Positions 1 to 5,949 of a stretch of DNA of 6,605 bases are shown one piece after another. The stretch spans positions 1 to 6,605 of the forward strand of contig JACDHN010000157.1 in assembly GCA_013821025.1 (NCBI GenBank), read 5' to 3'. This stretch comes from Acidimicrobiia bacterium (GTDB lineage: Bacteria > Actinomycetota > Acidimicrobiia > Acidimicrobiales > Ilumatobacteraceae). Position numbers and translations under genes: made by a program. The notes under the pieces are model-generated. The model was not told the origin of the DNA, made no database searches, and worked only from the letters and a program-made list of their open reading frames with translations. Position 1 is the stretch's first letter; each line of letters begins with the position of its first letter.

Positions 1-332
1 ATCCTGGCCCTCGTGGACTCGACGAACGCCTCGAGCGACCCCATGCGCATCGGCAGCGGAAGCACCATCGACGCCAGGCCGGCCATCCAGCACGCCCGCA
101 GGGCAGTGATCAGGCCCCGAGTCGTCGGGCCCAAGATGGCGACGTGATCGCCAGGCACCAGGCCACGGGCCTGGAGCGCAGCGGCGACGACGGCGGCCTC
201 GTCGTGCAACTGGCGCCACGGCACGTAGATCGAGCCCTCGGTGCCGGCGTTGGACGAGCCGACGAACCGCACTCCCGCGTCGGCGTCGGCGGCGTGTTCG
301 AGTCGCTCGATCGTCGACATCGGATTTCCCAT
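1..332 (-). CDS. Fatty-acyl-AMP/acyl-CoA ligase, N-terminal part (runs off left edge)
   Basis: This is the N-terminal 110 residues of an AMP-dependent synthetase/ligase (ANL superfamily); the rest lies outside the window, so the ATP-binding and adenylation motifs cannot be seen. The reading frame is open from the ATG at 332 to the edge. Visible family features are an early aromatic/Pro segment (YVPWRQLHDEA), an Ala-rich helix followed by GLVPGDHVAILGP, and a segment LPLPMRMGSLEAFVESTRAR. The Pro-Met-Arg-x-Gly-Ser-Leu-Glu pattern resembles fatty-acyl-AMP ligases of the FadD32 type more than ordinary acyl-CoA synthetases; this is recall of the family, not a search. Such enzymes activate fatty acids as acyl-adenylates for a carrier protein or CoA. 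A second in-frame ATG at 320 is possible, but the one at 332 has a TAnnnT hexamer 7 bases upstream, fitting a leaderless start. It is divergent from panE. Confidence 0.8.
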   Translation of the reverse strand, partial: MGNPMSTIERLEHAADADAGVRFVGSSNAGTEGSIYVPWRQLHDEAAVVAAALQARGLVPGDHVAILGPTTRGLITALRACWMAGLASMVLPLPMRMGSLEAFVESTRAR

Positions 333-339
333 CGAGTGC

Positions 340-345
340 ACGTTA
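340..345 (-). promoter_or_regulatory. Candidate -10 hexamer (TAACGT) of the acyl ligase gene
   Basis: On the minus strand TAACGT fits the actinobacterial TAnnnT -10 pattern and ends 7 bases before the ATG at 332. No Shine-Dalgarno lies between them, so transcription may begin at or next to the start codon. I find no convincing -35 hexamer at 16-18 bases. Confidence 0.35.
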
Positions 346-371
346 GTAGTGACCGGTTCTCGACCGACATC

Positions 372-411
372 GACCGCGAGGTCACCCAGACCGAGGATGT
401 GAAAACCTCGG
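372..411 (+). other. Two small inverted repeats just before panE
   Basis: GACC-gcga-GGTC (372-383) forms a 4-bp stem closed by a GNRA-type loop. CCGAGG-9-CCTCGG (391-396 with 406-411) forms a perfect 6-bp stem that ends three bases before the panE ATG at 415. If present in the panE mRNA, the second hairpin would cover the ribosome landing site; as DNA it could be an operator. Neither has a U-tract, so they are not terminators. Their small size means chance cannot be excluded. Confidence 0.3.
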
Positions 412-414
412 CGG

Positions 415-1380
415 ATGCGATTCGTGGTGTTTGGGGCCGGCGGCGTCGGTGGGGTGGTCGGCGGGCGGCTGTCCCAGCACGGGCACGACGTGACGCTCGT
501 GGCCAGAGGCGAGCACCTCACTGCCGTCCAGGCCGATGGTCTGCGCTTGGAGTCGCCCGACGACAGCGTCACGCTGGACGTGCCCGCCGTGGCCAGCGCC
601 GCCGATATCGATTGGGGTCCCGACCACGTGTGCCTGCTGACCGTCAAGTCGCAGGACACCGATGCCGCGCTCAACGCCTTGGCGGCCGCTGCGCCGCCGG
701 AGCTGCCGATCGCCTGCGTGCAGAACGGCGTCGACAACGAACGCCGGACACTGCGACGGTTCGCAAACGTGTACGGCGTCTGCGTGATGCTGCCTTCGAC
801 GTTCCTGCGCCCAGGTGTCGTGCAGGCGAGCTCTGCGCCCATGACCGGGGCACTCAACGTCGGCCGCTACCCGCTGGGCATCGACGAGTTGACCAACGAT
901 CTGGCCGCAGCCTTCTCCGGCGCCACGTTCCTGTCCGATCCCGACGACCGGGTGATGGACCAGAAGTACGCCAAGTTGCTGATGAACCTCGGTAACGCCG
1001 TGGAAGCGTTGTGCGGCACGGTCGATCGCGACAGCGAGCTGTTGCGCCGAGCCCGTCGGGAGGCGGTCGCCGTGCTCGATGCCGCCGGCATCGTCGTGGC
1101 GCCGAAGGGCCACGACGCCGAGCAACGCCGCCACATCTCGATCCGTCCGATTGGCGGCGAGCGTCGCGGCGGCGGCTCTACCTGGCAGAGCCTCGCCCGC
1201 GGCGCCAGCAGCGTGGAGACCGACCACCTGAACGGCGAGATCGTGCTGCTCGGACGCCTCCACCGTGTGCCGACGCCTGCCAACGCCCTGCTGCAACGGA
1301 TGGCCGCAAAGTTCGTCCGCCAGCGTCGCCCACCCGGTTCGGTAAGCGAGTCGGAGTTGGCGGCCATGCTGCGGGAGTGA
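415..1380 (+). CDS. panE: 2-dehydropantoate 2-reductase (ketopantoate reductase)
   Basis: Cytosolic NADPH-dependent reductase of the PanE/ApbA family, which turns 2-dehydropantoate into pantoate on the way to pantothenate and CoA. The 321 residues are near the usual length (about 300). The N-terminal Rossmann fold opens with GAGGVGG (residues 7-13), and R31 sits where the family binds the NADP phosphate. K78 and N104 (in QNGVDNE) match the conserved cofactor/substrate residues. In the C-terminal helical domain K187 (KYAKLLMNLGN) aligns with the catalytic lysine of the E. coli enzyme, S255 and E268 with its substrate-binding Ser and Glu. The start is forced: an in-frame TGA lies at 400-402 and the glycine motif begins at residue 7. 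No Shine-Dalgarno is visible. Paralogues in this family can act on other 2-keto acids, so the substrate is inferred. leuS follows after 51 bases on the same strand. Confidence 0.88.
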   Translation: MRFVVFGAGGVGGVVGGRLSQHGHDVTLVARGEHLTAVQADGLRLESPDDSVTLDVPAVASAADIDWGPDHVCLLTVKSQDTDAALNALAAAAPPELPIACVQNGVDNERRTLRRFANVYGVCVMLPSTFLRPGVVQASSAPMTGALNVGRYPLGIDELTNDLAAAFSGATFLSDPDDRVMDQKYAKLLMNLGNAVEALCGTVDRDSELLRRARREAVAVLDAAGIVVAPKGHDAEQRRHISIRPIGGERRGGGSTWQSLARGASSVETDHLNGEIVLLGRLHRVPTPANALLQRMAAKFVRQRRPPGSVSESELAAMLRE

Positions 1381-1392
1381 AGACAATGGCCG

Positions 1393-1421
1393 AGGACGGC
1401 GACGACGTCACGCCGTAAGCT
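1393..1421 (+). promoter_or_regulatory. Candidate promoter of leuS
   Basis: AGGACG (1393-1398, matching TTGACA only in its GAC core) and TAAGCT (1416-1421, TAnnnT) are separated by 17 bases. The -10 ends 10 bases before the leuS ATG, so the transcript would have a leader of only a few bases. The spacer between panE and leuS holds no Shine-Dalgarno, T-box or attenuator. The weak -35 makes this tentative; readthrough from panE is also possible. Confidence 0.3.
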
Positions 1422-1431
1422 GACGAACGCC

Positions 1432-4302
1432 ATGTGCCCTGCTCACGACACCGAACACGTCGACGACGAACCGCCGTTCCGCTACACCGCCGCGCTGGCG
1501 CTCGACCTCGAGACCCGCTGGCAGCACTGGTGGGATGAGCACGCCACGTACGAGACGCCGAACCCGTCCGGTCCCCTCGCCGACCCTGAAGCGCTCGACA
1601 ACGGCCGCACCAAGCTGTTCGTGCTCGACATGTTTCCGTACCCGTCTGGTGAGGGCCTGCATGTCGGTCACCCGCTTGGCTTCATCGGCACCGACGTATA
1701 CACGCGGTTCAAGCGCATGACGGGGCATCACGTGCTGTACACGATGGGCTTCGACGCCTTCGGCCTGCCGGCCGAGCAGTTCGCCGTGCAGACCGGCCAG
1801 CACCCCCGCCTCACCACCGAGCGCAACGTCACCACCTACCGCCAGCAGCTGCGGCGGTTGGGGCTCGGGCACGACCCGCGCCGCGCCATCAACACGTCCG
1901 ACCCGCGTTACTACCGCTGGACACAGTGGATCTTCTCCCAGATCTTCAATGCCTGGTTCGACCGTGACGCCGACGACGGCCGGGGCAGGGCCCGCCCGAT
2001 CGGCGAGCTGATCGCCATGTTCGAGGCCGGCGACCGCCCGACGTCCGACGGCCGCAAGTGGTCGAGGTTGAACGCCACCGAGCAGGCGGCCGAGATAGAC
2101 ATCCACCGGCTGGCCTATGTGGCAGACGCCCCGGTCAACTGGTGCCCAGGTCTCGGGACGGTCGTCGCCAACGAGGAGGTCACGGCCGACGGACGAAGCG
2201 ATCGCGGCAACTTCCCGGTGTTCCAGCGCACGATGCGCCAGTGGATGATGCGCATCACCGAGTACGCCGATCGTCTGATCGACGACCTCGAGGTGCTCGA
2301 CTGGCCAGACTCGATCAAGACGATGCAGCGCAATTGGATCGGGCGCTCTCCCGGATCCCGGGTCCGCTTCGACTCGCCGGCTGGGGAGGTCGAGGTGTTC
2401 ACCACCCGAGCCGACACGTTCTTCGGAGCCACGTTCATCGTGCTGGCGCCAGAGCACCCGTTGGTGGCGTCGCTGACCACCGGGCCCCACGCCCCCGCTG
2501 TCGTCGAGTACAAGCAGGAGGTCCGCCAGCGCAAGGACTCCGAGCGCACCGACGACACACGCGCCAAGACCGGCGTGTTCACCGGCTCCTACGCCGTCAA
2601 CCCGTTCACCCGCAAGGAGATCCCGATCTGGATCGCCGACTACGTGCTGATGGGCTACGGCACCGGAGCCATCACGGGCGTGCCGTGCGGTGACCAGCGC
2701 GACTTCGAGTTCGCCCGTAACTACGGGCTCGACATCGTTCCCATCCAGCAGCCTCCCGACGAATGGTTCGAGCAACATCGCATGGAACCGACGCTCGACA
2801 CAGAGCGATGGCCCGAGGCGTACGTCGGCGACGCCCCGTACGTCAACTCCAGCGGCAAGAAGCTGGACCTGAACGGGATCGAGTCGGTGCGCCAGGGCGT
2901 CGACGTCACGAACGAATGGCTGGAAGCAACCGGCCACGGCGAGGCCACCGTCACGTACAAGCTGCGCGACTGGTTGTTCAGCCGGCAACGGTACTGGGGC
3001 GAGCCGTTCCCGATCGTGTACGACGACATGGACATCGCCCATGCCGTGCCCGACGAAATGCTGCCTGTGGAGCTGCCCGACACAGAGAGCTTCTCACCGC
3101 GCACGTTCGATCCCGACGACGAGAACTCGGATCCCGAGAGCCCGCTCGGGCGGCTGAGCGACTGGGTCGAGGTGGAGCTCGACTTGGGTCAGGGTCTGCG
3201 CACCTACCGGCGCGACACCAACATCATGCCGCAATGGGCCGGATCGTGCTGGTACGAGCTGCGTTACTGCGACCCGACGAACGACGACGTTCTCGTCGAC
3301 CCCGACGTGGAGCGGTTCTGGATGGGCCCGCGCACCGACCTACGCCCCGATCATCCCGGCGGCGTCGATCTGTACGTCGGCGGCGTAGAGCACGCCGTGC
3401 TGCACCTGCTGTACGCACGCTTCTGGCACAAGGTGCTGCACGACCTGGGTCACGTGTCGTCGATGGAGCCGTACGCCCGACTGTTCAACCAGGGCTACAT
3501 CCTGGCCGCCGCCTACCAGGACGAGCGCGGCATGTACGTGGAGGCCTCCGAGGTCGAGCGCCACGACGACGGTACATACACGTTCGACGGCCGGCCGGTC
3601 TGGCGCGAGATGGGCAAGATGGGCAAGAGCCTTCACAACGGCGTGTCACCCGATGAGATGTACGAGCAGTACGGCGCCGACACGCTTCGCCTGCACCTCA
3701 TGGCAACGGGGCCGCTCGACGCCTCCCGGCCGTGGGAGACCCGAGACGTGGTCGGCATGTACCGGTTCGTGCAGCGCCTGTGGCGCAACCTGATCGATGA
3801 GGAGACGGGGGAGCTGTCGATCACCGACGAGCCGGCGACCGACGACACCCGCAGGCTGCTGCACCGCACGATCGACTTCGTTCGCCAAGAGATGGACGCC
3901 CTGCGCATGAACACGGCGATCGCCAAGCTGGTTGAGCTGAACAACCACGTGACGAAGCTGACGTCCACACCCCTCGAGGTGGCAGAGCCGCTGGTGCTGA
4001 TGCTGGCACCTGTGGCACCCCACATGTGCGAGGAGCTGTGGCGCAAGCTCGGCCACGAGCACACGCTGACCCGTCACCCCTTCCCGGAGGCCGATCAGGC
4101 GTGGCTACTCGACGACACCATCGAGATACCGGTGCAGGTCAATGGCAAGCTGCGTAGCCGCGTCACGGTGGCCGTCGACGCCGATCACGCTGCCGTCGAG
4201 CAGCTGGCGCTGGCCGATCCGAAAGTGGCGGCCGCCATCGACGGCGCCTCACCCAAGAAGGTCATCGTCGTCGACGGCCGCATGGTCAACGTCGTCCTCT
4301 AG
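1432..4302 (+). CDS. leuS: Leucyl-tRNA synthetase
   Basis: Class Ia synthetase that activates leucine with ATP and loads it on tRNA-Leu in the cytosol. At 956 residues it has the length of the long actinobacterial form. The HIGH box is HVGH (77-80), after FPYPSGEGL; the KMSKS box is KMGKS (729-733), followed by LHNGVSPDEMYEQYGADTLR. Between the halves lies the CP1 editing domain (about 300-475), with the Thr-rich TTRADT (324-329) and GDQRD (420-424). T329 and D424 correspond to E. coli T252 and D345, so hydrolysis of mischarged tRNA looks intact. DWLFSRQRYWGEPFP (from about 513) marks the return to the catalytic core. Residues 176-237 hold an actinobacterial-type insertion rich in Arg/Glu before APVNWCPG. 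The anticodon-binding helices and C-terminal domain (VQVNGKLRSR onward) are complete. The start has no Shine-Dalgarno. The TAG stop overlaps the convergent DUF4118 gene. Confidence 0.98.
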   Translation: MCPAHDTEHVDDEPPFRYTAALALDLETRWQHWWDEHATYETPNPSGPLADPEALDNGRTKLFVLDMFPYPSGEGLHVGHPLGFIGTDVYTRFKRMTGHHVLYTMGFDAFGLPAEQFAVQTGQHPRLTTERNVTTYRQQLRRLGLGHDPRRAINTSDPRYYRWTQWIFSQIFNAWFDRDADDGRGRARPIGELIAMFEAGDRPTSDGRKWSRLNATEQAAEIDIHRLAYVADAPVNWCPGLGTVVANEEVTADGRSDRGNFPVFQRTMRQWMMRITEYADRLIDDLEVLDWPDSIKTMQRNWIGRSPGSRVRFDSPAGEVEVFTTRADTFFGATFIVLAPEHPLVASLTTGPHAPAVVEYKQEVRQRKDSERTDDTRAKTGVFTGSYAVNPFTRKEIPIWIADYVLMGYGTGAITGVPCGDQRDFEFARNYGLDIVPIQQPPDEWFEQHRMEPTLDTERWPEAYVGDAPYVNSSGKKLDLNGIESVRQGVDVTNEWLEATGHGEATVTYKLRDWLFSRQRYWGEPFPIVYDDMDIAHAVPDEMLPVELPDTESFSPRTFDPDDENSDPESPLGRLSDWVEVELDLGQGLRTYRRDTNIMPQWAGSCWYELRYCDPTNDDVLVDPDVERFWMGPRTDLRPDHPGGVDLYVGGVEHAVLHLLYARFWHKVLHDLGHVSSMEPYARLFNQGYILAAAYQDERGMYVEASEVERHDDGTYTFDGRPVWREMGKMGKSLHNGVSPDEMYEQYGADTLRLHLMATGPLDASRPWETRDVVGMYRFVQRLWRNLIDEETGELSITDEPATDDTRRLLHRTIDFVRQEMDALRMNTAIAKLVELNNHVTKLTSTPLEVAEPLVLMLAPVAPHMCEELWRKLGHEHTLTRHPFPEADQAWLLDDTIEIPVQVNGKLRSRVTVAVDADHAAVEQLALADPKVAAAIDGASPKKVIVVDGRMVNVVL

Positions 4303-4682
4303 CTCGAGTCATCAGCTTGCGAACGGCTGGCGACGAGCTCCGCCTGGCTCCGTGCCAGCGTCTGTCTGAGCCGGCGGACCTCCTCGACCAGCGCCACGAC
4401 GGTGGCGACCGCCACCAGATAGACGGCGAGCGAGAGCAGGTCCCTCCCGTCCCTCACCGCCAGCTGTCGCTGAGGAGTGACGAAGTACCAGTTCGCCAGC
4501 CCGAACCCGGCGACTCCTGCGGCCGCTGCCGGGAGTGGCCCGCCAGCACGTGCCACAGCGACTGCGAGCAGCAAGTAGAGGAGCAACACAGTCGCCAGCG
4601 TGAACGTCGCCCGATGATGCGTGAACAGCACGGTCAGCCCTACCGCGCCGGCGGCGGCCAGCAGCCATGACGTCGCCGTCAC
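4299..4682 (-). CDS. Stand-alone DUF4118 (KdpD-like) four-helix membrane protein
   Basis: A 127-residue inner-membrane protein of unknown role. Four hydrophobic segments are visible at about 6-20, 26-44, 50-68 and 82-99. The middle part matches the DUF4118 sensor domain of KdpD-type histidine kinases: the turn ARAGGPLPA, the aromatic NWYFVTP (64-70), then LAVRDGRDLLSL leading into the last helix. After it come Glu/Arg-rich heptads (VEEVRRLRQTLARSQAEL, 99-116), probably a cytoplasmic coiled coil, and a polar end. No histidine-kinase phospho-acceptor or ATPase domain follows; the gene stops on the end of leuS. It may be the membrane half of a sensor or scaffold, or the remnant of a kinase. The GTG start at 4682 overlaps the TGA of the upstream hydrolase gene (GTGA), implying translational coupling. 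I infer the domain from pattern; function is unknown. Confidence 0.72.
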   Translation of the reverse strand: MTATSWLLAAAGAVGLTVLFTHHRATFTLATVLLLYLLLAVAVARAGGPLPAAAAGVAGFGLANWYFVTPQRQLAVRDGRDLLSLAVYLVAVATVVALVEEVRRLRQTLARSQAELVASRSQADDSS

Positions 4683-5743
4683 GCTGCGAGCACGAACGAC
4701 GTCCCGACGGCGTTGGGCACGTACGCATCGGGCATGGCGGTCCCGATCCGTTGCTGAGCGCGCCAGCCGGTGCAGTGCGCTGGCACCACGACAGACGGGT
4801 TCAGCTGCATCAGGGCGGCGATCGTCGGTTCGATGATCGGTTCGAACGCTGGGCCAGTGAGGTGGAAACCCCCGAAGAGCCCGTGCAGCCGGTCGACGCC
4901 CGTGAGCCTCATCGCCTGACGAGCGATGTTGATCGCTCCGGCGTGCCCGCAGCCGGTGAGCACGACGAGCCCACGGTGCTGCACGTTCACAACGAGCGCC
5001 TGGTCGTCGACGATCAGCGGGTCGGGCTCCCAGTGGCCGTCGCGGTAGGCGTCGTGGTACGGCATGCCGTGCTCGAACTCGGTCGTGCGATCGACCTCCC
5101 CGGTGATCAGGACGCTGCCATCGAGCAACACGGACGGCTGACGTCGCTCGATCACCTCAAAACCCTCCCGCTCGATTGCCGCGCGGCTGAGTGTCGGGAG
5201 CTCCCACTCGGACGTCCCCGGTAGTGCGATACGACGCCGGGTCCACACCAGCGGATGGATCGTTAATGGCAACCCGCTGCGACGACGTAATCGTGACAGC
5301 CCGGCGAACCCGCCGGCGTGGTCGAAGTGCCCGTGACTGAGGACGACCGCCTCGATGGCTTCGACGTCGGTTCCGAGACGTTCCATATTGGCGGCCATTC
5401 CGTCGGGAGACACGCCGGTGTCGAACAGGAGGGTGTGGACGCGATCGCCTCGGCGCGTGGTGACGAGCGCCGAGAAGCCGTGCTCGGCGGTCATGCCCGG
5501 CACGGTCAGGCCACCGTCGAACAGGTCCGCCGCCACGTGCGGAGTGCGGCGCAGGCCCATGCGCTTCGCCGGACCCATGTCGGCCATCAGCCCGTCGTAG
5601 CTGTTGTCGACCAGCGTGGTGATGACGACCTCGTCGACGGCGGCGAGCGAAATCGGATCGATGGCATCGCCGTCGACCTGGCGCGGCACGGCTTGCGCCG
5701 CTTCACCGTGGTGATCATGGTCGTGGCCGACGCTGCCGCACAT
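4679..5743 (-). CDS. Metallo-beta-lactamase-fold hydrolase, COG1237 type
   Basis: A 354-residue MBL-fold protein resembling COG1237, the family of the archaeal dihydropterin-ribofuranosyl-aminobenzene phosphate synthase of the methanopterin pathway. Bacterial members usually carry that name by similarity only, and their substrate is not known. The metal motif is HGHFDHAGG, with H137, H139, D141 and H142; further candidate ligands are H267 (LTGCGHAGAIN), H294 (GGFHL) and H323 (VPAHCTGW). The fold begins near VVITTLVDN (39-47). Before it is a 36-residue extension starting MCGSVGHDHDHHG, a Cys/His cluster that could bind a metal. No signal peptide or membrane helix is seen, so it is probably cytosolic. 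The ATG at 5743 has no Shine-Dalgarno but a TAnnnT hexamer six bases upstream, favouring this start. The DUF4118 gene follows with a four-base overlap; the tRNA-Ala gene lies 65 bases upstream on the same strand. Confidence 0.85.
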   Translation of the reverse strand: MCGSVGHDHDHHGEAAQAVPRQVDGDAIDPISLAAVDEVVITTLVDNSYDGLMADMGPAKRMGLRRTPHVAADLFDGGLTVPGMTAEHGFSALVTTRRGDRVHTLLFDTGVSPDGMAANMERLGTDVEAIEAVVLSHGHFDHAGGFAGLSRLRRRSGLPLTIHPLVWTRRRIALPGTSEWELPTLSRAAIEREGFEVIERRQPSVLLDGSVLITGEVDRTTEFEHGMPYHDAYRDGHWEPDPLIVDDQALVVNVQHRGLVVLTGCGHAGAINIARQAMRLTGVDRLHGLFGGFHLTGPAFEPIIEPTIAALMQLNPSVVVPAHCTGWRAQQRIGTAMPDAYVPNAVGTSFVLAA

Positions 5744-5749
5744 GATCGC

Positions 5750-5777
5750 AGACTAGGCAGCGGACCGGCGATGTCCG
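5750..5777 (-). promoter_or_regulatory. Candidate leaderless promoter of the MBL hydrolase/DUF4118 unit
   Basis: On the minus strand, CGGACA (5777-5772, four of six matches to TTGACA) and TAGTCT (5755-5750, TAnnnT) are 16 bases apart. The -10 ends six bases before the ATG at 5743, the spacing expected if transcription begins on the start codon itself. The absence of a Shine-Dalgarno agrees with this. A cotranscript from the tRNA is the alternative. Confidence 0.42.
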
Positions 5778-5791
5778 AGCCGCAGAACCCA

Positions 5792-5806
5792 TCTCTGGTG
5801 GAGAGA
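5792..5806 (-). other. Small hairpin just downstream of tRNA-Ala
   Basis: TCTCT and AGAGA flank a five-base loop, giving a perfect 5-bp stem that starts two bases past the mature tRNA 3' end. There is no T-run after it on the minus strand, so it is a poor intrinsic terminator. It could stabilise the precursor end or be chance. Confidence 0.2.
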
Positions 5807-5808
5807 AG

Positions 5809-5881
5809 TGGAGCTGAGGGGAATCGAACCCCTGACCTCTTCCATGCCATGGAAGCGCTCTACCAACTGAGCTACAGCCCC
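5809..5881 (-). tRNA. tRNA-Ala (anticodon GGC)
   Basis: A complete 73-base cloverleaf can be folded by eye. The acceptor stem pairs GGGGCTG with CAGCTCC and includes G3:U70, the classic identity pair recognised by alanyl-tRNA synthetase. The D arm is GCTC/GAGC, the anticodon stem CTTCC/GGAAG with loop ATGGCAT, and the T arm AGGGG/CCCCT with loop TTCGATT; the discriminator is A73. The anticodon GGC is at 5848-5846 and reads GCC (and GCU by wobble), a heavily used codon in these GC-rich genes. CCA is not encoded (CTT follows A73), so it must be added by nucleotidyltransferase. It lies between rsfS and the MBL hydrolase gene, on the same strand as both. Confidence 0.97.
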
Positions 5882-5891
5882 AGGATGAGCG

Positions 5892-5920
5892 ACGATACCA
5901 ACAGGCCGGATCGCTGCCAC
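5892..5920 (-). promoter_or_regulatory. Candidate promoter of tRNA-Ala
   Basis: On the minus strand GTGGCA (5920-5915) and TATCGT (5897-5892) each match the sigma-70 consensus at four of six positions and are exactly 17 bases apart. The -10 ends ten bases before the mature tRNA 5' end, giving a very short precursor leader. This is the main signal in the 68-base gap between rsfS and the tRNA. Confidence 0.45.
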
Positions 5921-5949
5921 GCCGGCTCGGGCTGACCTGCCAGGCGGCG

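Noticed and set aside
144..995. A 283-codon plus-strand frame across the divergent spacer
   Set aside because: It overlaps both the ligase (antisense) and panE (out of frame), and its product is Arg-rich with no motif. The ligase and panE frames explain the region.
382..1386. A 334-codon minus-strand open frame opposite panE
   Set aside because: It covers the panE frame, which has all family motifs. The antisense product is low-information Gln/His/Arg-rich sequence without a family resemblance.
1381..1431. Possible T-box or leucine attenuator before leuS
   Set aside because: Only 51 bases separate panE from leuS; there is no room for a specifier stem and no antiterminator/terminator pair or leucine-rich leader peptide.
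1408..3042. A 544-codon open frame on the minus strand, opposite leuS
   Set aside because: It lies entirely within the coding span of an unambiguous leuS. Its translation is rich in Arg, Val and Gly with no recognisable domain, as expected for the antisense frame of a GC-rich gene.
5792..5806. Intrinsic terminator after tRNA-Ala
   Set aside because: The stem has only five pairs and no T-run follows on the transcribed side, so I list it only as a small hairpin.
5318..5935. A 205-codon plus-strand frame over the MBL gene and tRNA
   Set aside because: It runs antisense to the hydrolase and straight through the tRNA-Ala gene, which real coding sequence would not do.
5744..5949. Prophage or island attachment site at the tRNA
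   Set aside because: I found no repeat of the tRNA 3' end elsewhere in the window and no integrase or phage gene. The flanking genes look like core genes.
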